A DNA stretch of 64,000 nucleotides from Gammaproteobacteria bacterium (lineage in GTDB: Bacteria; Pseudomonadota; Gammaproteobacteria; Nevskiales; Nevskiaceae), in assembly GCA_026398815.1 (NCBI GenBank), contig JAPLSA010000017.1:372001-436000 (forward strand), given 5' to 3'. This document shows, one piece after another, positions 10,504 to 21,230 of this stretch. The first letter of the stretch is position 1. Every line of letters starts with the position of its first letter. Below the pieces are notes generated by a model. It was not told the DNA's origin. It made no database searches and saw nothing but the letters and a program-made list of their open reading frames with translations. Made by a program: the position numbers and the translations under genes.

Positions 10504-10521
10504 CCCCGGCGAAAGCCGGGG
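10504..10521. repeat. REP-like intergenic palindrome CCCCGGC-GAAA-GCCGGGG
   Basis: Perfect 7-bp stem with GAAA loop followed by TCCAGA, in the tRNA-Gln/prs gap; the antisense reading contains LWTPAFAGA, a typical artefact of REP-like repeats. Confidence 0.6.
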
Positions 10522-10597
10522 TCCAGAGCCTGATATCTCCCCGAGCCAACAACCGGGGCGAGTTTCCGAAGCCCCCAACATTCACGCCCGAGCCCCG

Positions 10598-11557
10598 ATG
10601 CCCGACAGTTCAGCCCAGTTGATGTTGTTCAGCGGCAGCGCCAATCCGCCGCTGGCCCAGGACATCGCGAACTATCTGCATATGCCGCTCGGCAAACTGC
10701 ACCTCGGCCGTTTCTCCGATGGCGAAGTGCAGATCGAGATCCTCGAGAACGTGCGCGGCAAGGACGTCTTCGTGATCCAGCCGACCAGCGCGCCGACCGA
10801 TGAACACGTGATGGAGCTGCTGATGCTGCTCGACGCGTTCAAGCGCGCCAGCGCCGGCCGCATCACCGCCGTGGTGCCGTACTTCGGCTACGCCCGCCAG
10901 GACCGCCGCCCGCGTTCGGCCCGCGTGCCGATCAGCGCCAAGGTGGTGGCCGACATGATCGGCGAATGCGGCGCCCACCGGGTGCTGACCGTCGATCTGC
11001 ACGCCGACCAGATCCAGGGCTTCTTCGACATCCCGGTCGACAACGTCTACGCCAGTCCGGTGCTGCTCGGCGACATCTGGCGGCAGAAGTACGAGAACCT
11101 GATCGTCGTCTCGCCGGACGTCGGCGGTGTGGTCCGCGCTCGCGCACTGGCCAAGCAGCTCGACGATTCCGACCTCGCGATCATCGACAAGCGCCGCCCG
11201 CGCGCCAACGAGTCGCAGGTGATGAACATCATCGGCGACGTGCGCGGCAAGACCTGCGTGATGATCGACGATCTGGTCGACACCGCCGGCACCCTCGGCA
11301 AGGCCGCCGCCGCGCTGAAGGAACATGGCGCGATCAAGGTCGTGGCCTACGTCACCCACCCGGTGCTGTCGGGGCCGGCGATCTCCAACATCCAGAATTC
11401 GCAGCTCGACGCGATGGTGGTCACCGACACCATCGCGCTGTCGAAGGACGCCAAGGCCTGCTCGAAGATCCGCCAGCTGTCGATTGCCGGCCTGCTCGCG
11501 GAAACCATCCGCCGGGTCAGCGCCGAGGAATCGGTCAGCTCGCTGTACGTCGACTGA
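10598..11557 (+). CDS. prs: Ribose-phosphate pyrophosphokinase
   Basis: [48 protein letters not shown]. Confidence 0.97.
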   Translation: MPDSSAQLMLFSGSANPPLAQDIANYLHMPLGKLHLGRFSDGEVQIEILENVRGKDVFVIQPTSAPTDEHVMELLMLLDAFKRASAGRITAVVPYFGYARQDRRPRSARVPISAKVVADMIGECGAHRVLTVDLHADQIQGFFDIPVDNVYASPVLLGDIWRQKYENLIVVSPDVGGVVRARALAKQLDDSDLAIIDKRRPRANESQVMNIIGDVRGKTCVMIDDLVDTAGTLGKAAAALKEHGAIKVVAYVTHPVLSGPAISNIQNSQLDAMVVTDTIALSKDAKACSKIRQLSIAGLLAETIRRVSAEESVSSLYVD

Positions 11558-11584
11558 CGATCCGGCCGCGCGGCAACCTTGCCG

Positions 11585-12052
11585 ATGAAACGGCCGTCAC
11601 CGCTGGCCCTGTTCGCGACGCTGTCGCGGCTGCCGCTCGGACGGGAACTGTTCAGCCGCGGCGTCTGCCAGACCGCGCCGTACTTCGGCAGCATCCGGCC
11701 GCTGGTCACCGAGCTTCGGGTTGGCCGCTGCGAAGCGCGGCTCGCCAAGCGGCGCGCCGTGCAGAACCACATCGGCACGGTCCACGCGATCGCCATGTGC
11801 AATCTCTGCGAACTGGTTGCCGGCCTGCTGATCGAAGCCACCCTGCCCGCTTCGCTGCGCTGGATCCCGAAAGGCATGACCGTGCGCTATCTGCGCAAGG
11901 CCGATACCGACCTGCATGCGGTGCTCGATTGGCAGCCGCAGCTGCCGGCCGATTTCAAGGGCGACGTGGTGCTGCCGGTGCAGGTCTTCGACAGCCGCCA
12001 GCAGTGCGTGATGGAAGCCGACATCAGCATGTACGTATCGCCGCGCCGCTAG
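11585..12052 (+). CDS. DUF4442-like hotdog-fold thioesterase family protein
   Basis: AVQNHIGTVHAIAMCNLCELVAGLL resembles DUF4442 proteins. Confidence 0.7.
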   Translation: MKRPSPLALFATLSRLPLGRELFSRGVCQTAPYFGSIRPLVTELRVGRCEARLAKRRAVQNHIGTVHAIAMCNLCELVAGLLIEATLPASLRWIPKGMTVRYLRKADTDLHAVLDWQPQLPADFKGDVVLPVQVFDSRQQCVMEADISMYVSPRR

Positions 12053-12068
12053 GCGCGCGCAGCCGGCA

Positions 12069-12848
12069 TCAGGGATTCGCCGGCAGCAGGAAGCCGTAGC
12101 GGTCGAACACCGCGCGTGCGCCCGGCGACGCCAGGAAGCGCAGATAAGCGGCGGCCATCGGATTGGCGCTGCCGTGGCGGGTGATCACCCCGCCCTGCTC
12201 GAGCCGCGGATGCAGCCCCTCGGGAATCTCCACGTAACGACCGACGCCGGCCATCTTCGGCGCCTTCAGCAGCGACAGCGACACTAGGCCGGCGTCGACA
12301 TTGCCGGTCTGCACGAACTGCGCGGTCTGGGCGATGTTCTCGCCGAGCACCAGCCGGTCCTTCACCGCGTCCCAGACGCCCGCCGATTGCAGGGCCGCCT
12401 TCGCGGCGCGGCCATACGGGGCTACATCGGGATTGGCGATCGCGATACGTCCCAGGGCCGGCTGCCGCAAGGCGGCAAGGCCGCCGGCGATGTCGACGCC
12501 GTCGCGCGTGGTCCACAGGGCCAGGTGGCCGGTCGCGTACAGCAGCAGCGAGGATTCCTCGGCGAGGCCGGCCTTGACCAGTTCGCGCGGATAACTCAGG
12601 TCCGCCGACAGGAAGACATCGAACGGAGCGCCGGCCTTGATCTGCGCAAAGAAATTGCCCGACGCGCCGGTCGTCGTCTTCAGTTCGACCTCCGGATACT
12701 GACGCCGGAATTCGGCATTCAGGTCATCCATGCAGGCGGCGAGATCGGAAGCTGCGGCGATGGTCAGCGACGGCGGTTCGGCATGGACCGGCGCGACCGT
12801 CATTGCGACCAGCAGCGCCAGCAGCCAGCGCCGGATCAGGGCTTTCAT
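12069..12848 (-). CDS. modA: Molybdate ABC transporter substrate-binding protein
   Basis: Signal peptide; LTIAAASDLAACMDDL, TTTGASGNFFAQIKAGAPFDVFLSAD. Confidence 0.9.
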   Translation of the reverse strand: MKALIRRWLLALLVAMTVAPVHAEPPSLTIAAASDLAACMDDLNAEFRRQYPEVELKTTTGASGNFFAQIKAGAPFDVFLSADLSYPRELVKAGLAEESSLLLYATGHLALWTTRDGVDIAGGLAALRQPALGRIAIANPDVAPYGRAAKAALQSAGVWDAVKDRLVLGENIAQTAQFVQTGNVDAGLVSLSLLKAPKMAGVGRYVEIPEGLHPRLEQGGVITRHGSANPMAAAYLRFLASPGARAVFDRYGFLLPANP

Positions 12849-12938
12849 GCGCATCCTCTTCGAAGGTGAGTGCGCACCGTAGCGATATGTTCTTGCCAAT
12901 ACAACGAGGATCGGCACGCCGGCCGGCGCGCCCGCCGA

Positions 12939-13298
12939 TCAGGGCGGCAGTGCAGGCCGGGCATGACGCTCGAACGCCGGCCGGCTGGCCTCGATGAGCG
13001 CCTGGACACGCTGCTGCAGTTGTTCGAATTCGGCCAGCACGGCGAGACCGCTGTCGGTCAGCCGGGCGCCGCCACCGCCGCTGCCACCCGTCGCGGACGC
13101 CACCAGCGGTGGATCGAAGCAGCGGTTCATCGCCTCCACCAGCAGCCAGGCGCGGCGATAGGACATGTCGAGCTTGCGCGCCGCCGAGGAGATCGAGCCG
13201 CAGTCGCGGATCGTAGCCAGCAGGTCCGCCTTGCCGGGGCCGAAGGCGATGGCATCGTCGAGATGCCAGCGGATGCGGACCGAATGACGAAGCGGCAT
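12939..13298 (-). CDS. modE: ModE-type winged-helix regulator (HTH domain only)
   Basis: DLLATIRDCGSISSAARKLDMSYRRAWLLVEAMNRCF, GGSGGGGARLTDSG; 119 aa, too short for a C-terminal molbindin domain. Confidence 0.82.
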   Translation of the reverse strand: MPLRHSVRIRWHLDDAIAFGPGKADLLATIRDCGSISSAARKLDMSYRRAWLLVEAMNRCFDPPLVASATGGSGGGGARLTDSGLAVLAEFEQLQQRVQALIEASRPAFERHARPALPP

Positions 13299-13314
13299 CG
13301 GGGGTCGCGAGCGG

Positions 13315-14028
13315 CTAGCTGCGCGCCTCGCGCTCCATCGCCTCGAGGCCGAGGTGGCGCACGTCCTTGCCCTTGACGAAGTAGATGACGTACTCGGAGA
13401 TGTTGCGGGCGTGATCGCCGATGCGTTCCAGCGCCCGCACCGACCAGATCACGTCGAGCACGCGGCGGATCGTGCGCGGATCTTCCATCATGAAGGTGAT
13501 GCACTGGCGCATCAGCGCCTCGTATTCGCGATCGACCGCCAGATCCTCGCGGGCCACGGCCAGCGCGGCGTCGACGTCCATGCGCGCGAAAGCATCGAGC
13601 GCGTCATGAACCATCTGCGAGACATGCCGCGACAGGTGGCCGACCTCGACCAGCGGCGCACCGGTGCGTTCCTGGCTGGCCAGATCGACCGCCATCCGGG
13701 CGATCTTTTCCGCTTCATCGCCGATCCGTTCGAGATCGGTGATGGTCTTGACCACGGCATAGACCAGCCGCAGGTCGCCGGCGGTCGGCTGGCGCCGGGC
13801 GAGGATGCCGCTGCATTCCTCGTCGATCTGCACTTCCAGCTGGTTGACGCGCAGGTCGTTGCGCGACACCTGCTCGGCCAGCTGGGCGTCCGATTCCACC
13901 AGCGCGCGCGTGGCCTCGATGATCTGCTGCTCGACCAGCCCGCCCATCGCCAGCACGCGCTGGCGCACATCCTCGAGCTCCGAGTTGTACTGGCTGGAGA
14001 TATGCGACCGGTAGGAAAGCGTGCTCAT
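13315..14028 (-). CDS. phoU: Phosphate signalling complex protein PhoU
   Basis: [61 protein letters not shown]. Confidence 0.94.
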   Translation of the reverse strand: MSTLSYRSHISSQYNSELEDVRQRVLAMGGLVEQQIIEATRALVESDAQLAEQVSRNDLRVNQLEVQIDEECSGILARRQPTAGDLRLVYAVVKTITDLERIGDEAEKIARMAVDLASQERTGAPLVEVGHLSRHVSQMVHDALDAFARMDVDAALAVAREDLAVDREYEALMRQCITFMMEDPRTIRRVLDVIWSVRALERIGDHARNISEYVIYFVKGKDVRHLGLEAMEREARS

Positions 14029-14201
14029 GTGCGCGTGCAGACCTCGACTGGAAAAACCGGAATGGAAGGTGGCGCGCCAGTGTACCGAGCTATCGGCCGA
14101 TCCGACGCGCGAACCGCCGTGGCGGTGACCGGTCGACGCGCCGGATGTTGCCCGCCGTCTGTTGCAGAACGTCGCGCGCCATCCGGCGAATCCGGCTGCG
14201 A

Positions 14202-15470
14202 TCAGAACGCGATCTGCATCCGCAGGTTGTAGGACTGCGTGTGATCGTCGGCCACCTCGTCGAAACCGTTGACCAGGTTGAACATCACGCGAATCAGCGG
14301 GTTCACGTAGTAGTTGGCGCCCACCGTGTAGGAATGGGTCTGGCATTCGGCGCCCACCACCGCGACGGCAGCATTGGCCAGGCAGGTGCCGCTGCCCGCG
14401 CCGGCGCGGCGATCGAGGTTCTCGATCGAGTCGTAGCGGGCAGTCAGTTCGACCGCGCCCCAGCCGTGGCGAAACGCGTGCGGCGTACCGAAGCGCGCCT
14501 TGCTGGACTGGTACTCCTTGCGCTCGCCGGTCAGAAAGTAGCTGGCCTGGCCGTAGTACGACAGCACCTGGTCATCGCGACCCGGGCCGCGGGCGTCTTC
14601 GTTGGAGGTCAGCACCACTTCGCTCTGCAGGTGCAGCGCGCCGACGCCGACGGCCGCTTCCAGCCCGGTGAAGAACTGGCCGGCATCGCCGCCGACCTCG
14701 ACGATCCGCTGCGACGGGCCGACGACATTGCCACCGGCGCTGCTGCGGCCGGCGTAGTTCACGGAACGCACGCCCGGGGCCGCGTCCTTGGAAAAGTGGT
14801 CGTAGCCGATCGAGCCACCGAAGTAGACCAGCTGCTCAGGCGTGTTGACCGGAATCCAGCTCAGGCGATTGGCCGTGCCGACACCCGGGCCGACCGACTG
14901 GCCGAGACCGTGATCGGCGTTGTAGACCGACAGCTGCAGCAGCAGCGACTTCGACAGCGGCCGCCGCCAGAACACGCCCGGCTGGAACTGGCGGGCAGCA
15001 TTGGCGCCCAGCGCAGCGGTCGCGAACGACGGACGCTCCATCAGCGACAACTCGTTGGAACTCGCCAGTTCCTCAAGGCCGCGAAACGGCTTGTGCTGCC
15101 CGAACAGGATGTCACCGCCGGCCAGCGGGTGGCTGATCCAGAACTCGCGGACCGCCTTCAGCTCGATGCCGATGGCGAAGTCGTTCTCGAAGCGGGCGCT
15201 CCACTGGCCCCACTTGCTGTTGAAGGTGACGTAGCCGCGCCGGAAGTAGCTGCCGTCCTGCGATTCGAAGCTGGTCCGGTTGTTCAGCCGGCCATCGTCG
15301 AAGCGCACCGCGTCGTACTGCAGGCGGGCATTGATCTGGTAGGAGAACTGGCCGTCGTCGGACTTGTAGGCGGTGCCGTAGCGCGAGAAATCGGCAGCCG
15401 CGTCCATCGAGAAGCCAGCGGAAAAGCAGAATGACAGCGCGATGACAGCCTGTCGGGTCGAGATGTTCAG
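14202..15470 (-). CDS. Phosphate-selective porin (OprO/OprP family); start probably CTG at 15470, ORF-track ATG at 15407
   Basis: [68 protein letters not shown]. The in-frame upstream stretch [21 protein letters not shown] looks like the missing signal peptide. Confidence 0.8.
   Translation of the reverse strand: MNISTRQAVIALSFCFSAGFSMDAAADFSRYGTAYKSDDGQFSYQINARLQYDAVRFDDGRLNNRTSFESQDGSYFRRGYVTFNSKWGQWSARFENDFAIGIELKAVREFWISHPLAGGDILFGQHKPFRGLEELASSNELSLMERPSFATAALGANAARQFQPGVFWRRPLSKSLLLQLSVYNADHGLGQSVGPGVGTANRLSWIPVNTPEQLVYFGGSIGYDHFSKDAAPGVRSVNYAGRSSAGGNVVGPSQRIVEVGGDAGQFFTGLEAAVGVGALHLQSEVVLTSNEDARGPGRDDQVLSYYGQASYFLTGERKEYQSSKARFGTPHAFRHGWGAVELTARYDSIENLDRRAGAGSGTCLANAAVAVVGAECQTHSYTVGANYYVNPLIRVMFNLVNGFDEVADDHTQSYNLRMQIAF
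15431..15448 (-). promoter_or_regulatory. Perfect Pho box (CTGTCAT-CGCG-CTGTCAT on minus strand)
   Basis: ATGACAG at 15431-15437 and 15442-15448, exactly 11 bp apart; lies inside the putative porin signal-peptide codons. Confidence 0.6.
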
Positions 15471-15566
15471 CGTCGTGTCCTGTCGGAAGTGGGCCAGCTT
15501 CCGTCGAGCTGTGGCGTGGTCGGCTTTTCACCAAACCATCACATTCACCGGAAGCGGCCGCACGAT

Positions 15567-15595
15567 ATGACAGGAATATGTCGAGTTGATGACAA
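15567..15595 (-). promoter_or_regulatory. Triple Pho-box array upstream of the porin (TTGTCAT-CAAC-TCGACAT-ATTC-CTGTCAT)
   Basis: Three 7-bp units with 4-bp spacers (11-bp period) about 100 bp upstream of the porin coding region, same orientation. Confidence 0.65.
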
Positions 15596-15697
15596 CGCCG
15601 GCTTCCGCATGACAGCCGACCGGCGTGCGCTGCAGATCGCCGCCGGCCGCGATCGCCGGCGTTGAATACCTTGAGGTTTTCACCGCCCTGACGGCGG

Positions 15698-17047
15698 TCA
15701 GCCCATCGGTGCGCGCAGGTCGTTGCGCTGGTTGCCGTGGTGGACCCGGTGGACCGGGAAGCTGCAGGTGAAGGTCGTTCCGACACCGACCTCACTTTCT
15801 ATCGACAATTTGCCGTCGAGATGTTCCAGCGCGTGCTTGACGATCGACAGGCCCAGGCCGGTGCCGCCGGTGGCGCGCGAGCGGCCGGTGTCGACTCGGT
15901 AGAAGCGCTCGGTCAGCCGGGGCAGATCCTTCTCGGCAATGCCGATGCCGGTGTCGGCGACGCTGAAATGGGCGCCGCTGTCATCGCCCCACCAGCGCAC
16001 GCCGATGATGCCGCCCGGCGGCGTGTACTGGACGGCATTGCTGACCAGGTTGGTGAACACGCTCTGGGTTTCGCTGTCGCGTCCGTAGAGCCGCAGGTCC
16101 GGCTCGATCTCGAACTCGATGCGATGCTGGCCCTTCGACATCGTCCGCGCCTGCTCCTGGGTCCGCGCCAGCATCTTCGGCACGTCGAGCAGGTCCTGGC
16201 GGGTATTGATGATGTTGGCTTCCAGCCGTGCCAGCTTCAGCAGGTCGTTGATCAGCGCTTCCATGCGCGCGGCCTGGGCGCGCATTTCCGACATCGGCGA
16301 CGCCCAGTCGTGCAGCGTGCCGCCCTTGCGGGTCTCCGGCTCCATGACGTCGAGATAGCCGCGCAGCACCGTCAGCGGCGTGCGCAGCTCGTGCGAGGCA
16401 TTGGCCACGAAGTCGCGGCGTGCGGTTTCCAACCGGCGCAGATCGGAGACATCGCGGACGATCATCAACCGCTGGCCGTTGCCGTACGGAATGATCCGGA
16501 ACGACAGCATGGTTTCGCTGTTGATCGGCGAATCGCATTCGACTTCGCCGCTGTAATCGTCGCGGGAAAAATACTCGGTGAACGCCGGCTTGCGGACCAG
16601 GTTGGCGATGCGCAGGCCGATGTCCTGTTGCACCCGCAGGCCGAGCAGCGCCTGCGCGGCCGTGTTGAACCAGACGATCTCGCCGTTCGGGCCGAGCACC
16701 ACGGCGCCGTCCGGCAGCGCTTCAGTGGAAGCCTGGAATTCGGCGAGGATCGCCGCCAGCTTGCGCTTGCGCTTGCGGTTGCGCTTCTGCAGGTTCAGCA
16801 GGCCGTCGTAGACCTCGCCCCAGATGCCTTCGGCGATCGGCAGCTCGATCTGCTTCGGCGCGTTGAGCCAGCTGCGCAGCCGGGTCAGGTAGCGCAGGTG
16901 GACGATCAGGCTCAGCAGCAGGGTCAGCGTGACCAGCGGCCACGGATGACCGATCCAGACGCCGAACAGCGCCGCCAGGCCGACCCGCAGCAGCAGCTGG
17001 GCGATCTGCCGCAGCAGATCCGGGCTCGGGAGCCAAGCCCTCGACAT
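15698..17047 (-). CDS. phoR: Phosphate regulon sensor histidine kinase
   Basis: Two N-terminal TM segments, PAS, FVANASHELRTPLTVLRGYLD H-box, DTGIGIAEKDLPRLTERFYRVD, GGTGLGLSIVKH; next to phoB. Confidence 0.93.
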   Translation of the reverse strand: MSRAWLPSPDLLRQIAQLLLRVGLAALFGVWIGHPWPLVTLTLLLSLIVHLRYLTRLRSWLNAPKQIELPIAEGIWGEVYDGLLNLQKRNRKRKRKLAAILAEFQASTEALPDGAVVLGPNGEIVWFNTAAQALLGLRVQQDIGLRIANLVRKPAFTEYFSRDDYSGEVECDSPINSETMLSFRIIPYGNGQRLMIVRDVSDLRRLETARRDFVANASHELRTPLTVLRGYLDVMEPETRKGGTLHDWASPMSEMRAQAARMEALINDLLKLARLEANIINTRQDLLDVPKMLARTQEQARTMSKGQHRIEFEIEPDLRLYGRDSETQSVFTNLVSNAVQYTPPGGIIGVRWWGDDSGAHFSVADTGIGIAEKDLPRLTERFYRVDTGRSRATGGTGLGLSIVKHALEHLDGKLSIESEVGVGTTFTCSFPVHRVHHGNQRNDLRAPMG

Positions 17048-17050
17048 CGC

Positions 17051-17749
17051 TCAGACGCGCTCGGAGAAGCGGTAGCCGGTGCCGCGCACGGTCTGGATCA
17101 TGCCGTCGTAGCCGAACGGTTCCAGCGCCTTGCGCAGCCGGCGGATATGCACGTCGACCGTGCGCTCCTCGACATAGACGTTCTGGCCCCAGACGCGGTC
17201 CAGCACCTGCTCGCGCGTGTAGACCCGTTCCGGGTGGCTGATGAAGAAATGCAGCAGCCGGTACTCGGTCGGGCCCAGCCGCACCGGCTCGCCCTTGGCG
17301 GTGACCCGCTGGCTCGCGGCATCGACCTGCAGGCCGGCCACCGCCAGCCGCTCTTCCTCGCCGCCCGGCATCGAGCGGCGCAGCACCGCCTGGATACGGG
17401 CGATCAGTTCGGGGAACGAGAACGGCTTGGACACATAGTCGTCGCAACCGATGTTCAGGCCGCGGATCTTGTCCTCTTCCTCGGCGCGGGCGGTGACCAT
17501 GATCAGCGGGATGTCGCGGGTCTGCGGCGCGGCCTTCAGCTCGCGGGCGTAGTCGACCCCGGAGGTGCCGGGCATCATCCAGTCCAGCAGGATCAGGTCG
17601 GGCCGGGATTCGGCGATCCGCAAGCGCGCCGAGGGGGCATCGGCAGCCACGCTGACCAGGAAATCGACGCGCTCCAGAGCGAAGCGCAGCATGTCGCGAA
17701 TCGAGGCTTCGTCCTCGATCACCAGAATCTTCTTGTTCTGCATCCCCAT
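17051..17749 (-). CDS. phoB: Phosphate regulon response regulator
   Basis: [35 protein letters not shown]-terminal winged helix [34 protein letters not shown]. Confidence 0.94.
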   Translation of the reverse strand: MGMQNKKILVIEDEASIRDMLRFALERVDFLVSVAADAPSARLRIAESRPDLILLDWMMPGTSGVDYARELKAAPQTRDIPLIMVTARAEEEDKIRGLNIGCDDYVSKPFSFPELIARIQAVLRRSMPGGEEERLAVAGLQVDAASQRVTAKGEPVRLGPTEYRLLHFFISHPERVYTREQVLDRVWGQNVYVEERTVDVHIRRLRKALEPFGYDGMIQTVRGTGYRFSERV

Positions 17750-17788
17750 TCTTCGATTAGATGTCACACAACATGCTGAAAGCAATTT

Positions 17789-17806
17789 GTGACAGGCGTT
17801 TGACAG
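17789..17806 (-). promoter_or_regulatory. Pho box upstream of phoB (CTGTCAA-ACGC-CTGTCAC on minus strand)
   Basis: GTGACAG at 17789-17795 and TTGACAG at 17800-17806, 11-bp spacing, about 40 bp upstream of the phoB start. Confidence 0.7.
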
Positions 17807-17846
17807 GCCTCGAATCCGGGGAAAACAAGCGCATCCGCAAGCCGGT

Positions 17847-18968
<1,122 letters not shown>

Positions 18969-19062
18969 CGACACACCGCTTCTCCGACCGCGCAGGGCTG
19001 AGCTGATCCGGCGCGCAGTTTAACGCTTGTTTGATTCCCGCCCGACCGCCTGAGGCGATCCG

Positions 19063-20487
19063 TCAACGCGGCGGCTTCCAGCCGGCGCCGACCATCGCAT
19101 CGTCGATGCAGCGCACCACGGCGCGTTCGCCGCGGAAGGTCAGGTGGGCGCCGGGGAACCAGTGCACGTTGCGCTGCCAGTGGCGCGCCAGCTTCAGCGG
19201 CTGCCCCGGCGGCACCACGCGGTCGGCGGAGCCGGCGAACAGGTGCAGGCGATCGGCCGGCAGCTTGGGCGGCAGCGCCAGTGGCGACACCACCTGCAGC
19301 AGCCGCTGGTAGCGCTCGCGGCTCAGGCCCTCGGCCTCGAAATACTGGCGCAGCGGCGTCGGCACGTGCTGCCAGAGCACGGCCGCGAAATCGGCAACCG
19401 GAATGCCGGCGATGACGAAATCCAGCCCTTCCTCGTGAGTCGCCAGCAGCGCCGCGTTGTAGCCGCCAAGGCTGTAGCCCAGCACGCCGATGCGGGCATC
19501 CGGCTCCTGCGCGCGGATCCACGCCACGGTTCGCCGCAGGTCCCACAGCGCCTGGGTTTCGGCGAACAGCAGATCGAGCGGATCGCCATCGAGGAACAGG
19601 TCGCCGCTGCGCCGGCCGACCCGGCGCGGACCGTGCAGCGGCAGTGCCGGCATCACCAGGTTCAGGCCCAGCCGCTGGTGCAGGATGTGCGGCGCGAACA
19701 GCCGCAGGTCGAGCCAGGGCGTGCCCATCCGGTAGCCGTGGATGCACAGCAGCCAGGGCCGGCCGCGCTGCGGCTGGCGAAACACCCGGGCATAACAGTC
19801 GCGGTTCGGCACGTAGCTGTGCCACAGCGCCGCCCCCGGCACTTCCGGCTGTGGCTCGAAACCGCTGGAGAAGCGCAGCTGCTGGTAATCGAAACCGGCG
19901 TGGCGCACCGAGGTCAGGCGCGCATCGGTCGGCGCCGGCGGCGTCTGGTGGTAGGACGCCGGATGGTCGAGCCAGCCCCGCTGCAGCAGCGCCGCTTCCA
20001 TCGCGGCGGCATCGCGGACCAGCGATTCGGCCTCGGCGCCGGCGGGAATCTCGGCAACCGCCACGAAGTAGCCAACCAGCGCCTCGTCGAGCGCCGCCTT
20101 GGCCCAGGTCTTCAGGTCGGCCGGTGGCTCCGGTGCACCGGGTGCCGGCTCGGCCAGCCGCAGCGCCGTGCGGCCCGCCTGCAGGAAAGCCGCCGCCGAC
20201 AGCGCCGCTGCCGGCAGCACGCCCAGCCACGGCAGGAACAGCAGGCCGGGCACGGCGAACAGCACGCCGATGACGCTGGCCAGCGCGCCGTACTGGGTGA
20301 TGCGCGGATCGCCGCTCCACAGCAGGCCGGAGACGCCGGCGGCCACCAGCAGCACGCCGGGCAGCACCGCCAGCAGCAACCACGCCAGGCCACTGCCGTG
20401 CGCCAGCCAGACCAGCCCGGCGATGACCGGCAGCAGGCTGGCCCAGTCGCGGGACGGCGGCACGGCGGCCGGCAGCGGCGCGCTCAC
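19063..20487 (-). CDS. Alpha/beta hydrolase with N-terminal multi-TM region
   Basis: Hydrophobic N-terminus of about 110 aa, then WLLCIHGYRMG and GVLGYSLGGYNAAL nucleophile elbow. Confidence 0.75.
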   Translation of the reverse strand: MSAPLPAAVPPSRDWASLLPVIAGLVWLAHGSGLAWLLLAVLPGVLLVAAGVSGLLWSGDPRITQYGALASVIGVLFAVPGLLFLPWLGVLPAAALSAAAFLQAGRTALRLAEPAPGAPEPPADLKTWAKAALDEALVGYFVAVAEIPAGAEAESLVRDAAAMEAALLQRGWLDHPASYHQTPPAPTDARLTSVRHAGFDYQQLRFSSGFEPQPEVPGAALWHSYVPNRDCYARVFRQPQRGRPWLLCIHGYRMGTPWLDLRLFAPHILHQRLGLNLVMPALPLHGPRRVGRRSGDLFLDGDPLDLLFAETQALWDLRRTVAWIRAQEPDARIGVLGYSLGGYNAALLATHEEGLDFVIAGIPVADFAAVLWQHVPTPLRQYFEAEGLSRERYQRLLQVVSPLALPPKLPADRLHLFAGSADRVVPPGQPLKLARHWQRNVHWFPGAHLTFRGERAVVRCIDDAMVGAGWKPPR

Positions 20488-21068
20488 GGCACGCGGTCCG
20501 GCCAGTGCTTGAGCACCGTGGCGGTGCGGGCGCCGATGCTTTCGGCGATCGCCTTGAGCTTCGGATCACGCATGGCGCCGGTCTCGTCGAACAGCTTGCC
20601 GGCTTCGCCGACCGGGTACTGCTCCGGAATCACGAAGCTGCCGAGCCGGCTCAGGATGGCCCGCAGATGGATCAGGCCGGTGACGCCGCCGAACACGCCT
20701 GGCGAGGTCGACAGCAGGCCGATGACCTTGTGCTTGTAGCAGGCCATCGACGCTTCGCCGGCCGCCGGCCGCGAGGCCCAGTCGATGGCGTTCTTCAGCA
20801 GCGGGGTCAGCGAGCCGTTGTACTCCGGCGCGGCGATCAGGAAACCGTGATGCGCCTTCATCAGCGCCTTCAGCCGCAGCACGGCATCGGGAAAACCTTC
20901 AGCCTTTTCGCGATCCGGGTCGTACAGCGGCAGCGCGTAGTCGGCCCAGTCCAGCACGGTGATGTCCGCACCTTCGGCAGCGGCACCGGCGGCAGCGGCG
21001 CGCACCAGCAGGGAGTTCCAGGAGCCGGTCCGCTGGCTGCCCGACAAGGCAAGAATCTTGATGGTCAT
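20484..21068 (-). CDS. NADPH-dependent FMN reductase family protein
   Basis: ILALSGSQRTGSWNSLLVRAA, APEYNGSLTPLLKNAIDWASRP. Confidence 0.9.
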   Translation of the reverse strand: MTIKILALSGSQRTGSWNSLLVRAAAAGAAAEGADITVLDWADYALPLYDPDREKAEGFPDAVLRLKALMKAHHGFLIAAPEYNGSLTPLLKNAIDWASRPAAGEASMACYKHKVIGLLSTSPGVFGGVTGLIHLRAILSRLGSFVIPEQYPVGEAGKLFDETGAMRDPKLKAIAESIGARTATVLKHWPDRVP

Positions 21069-21230
21069 GTGACGAGACGATGAAGGTGGCAGTTGCCGCA
21101 GGGGCAGTCACTTTGCGGCGCTGCGGCATTCTCGCCGATACCGACGGCCGGCGCGGGCACAGCTCCCTTCGATACCCCGCCCCCTTCACGTGGCGGCCGC
21201 CGGCGGGTGACGCCGCGCCGGCAGCGCGAT

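Noticed and set aside
10202-10585. Minus ORF containing LWTPAFAGA
   Set aside because: Typical spurious translation through a REP-like repeat and tRNA gene.
14145-17779. Large plus ORFs opposite the porin, phoR and phoB
   Set aside because: Shadow ORFs; the minus-strand genes have full domain motifs.
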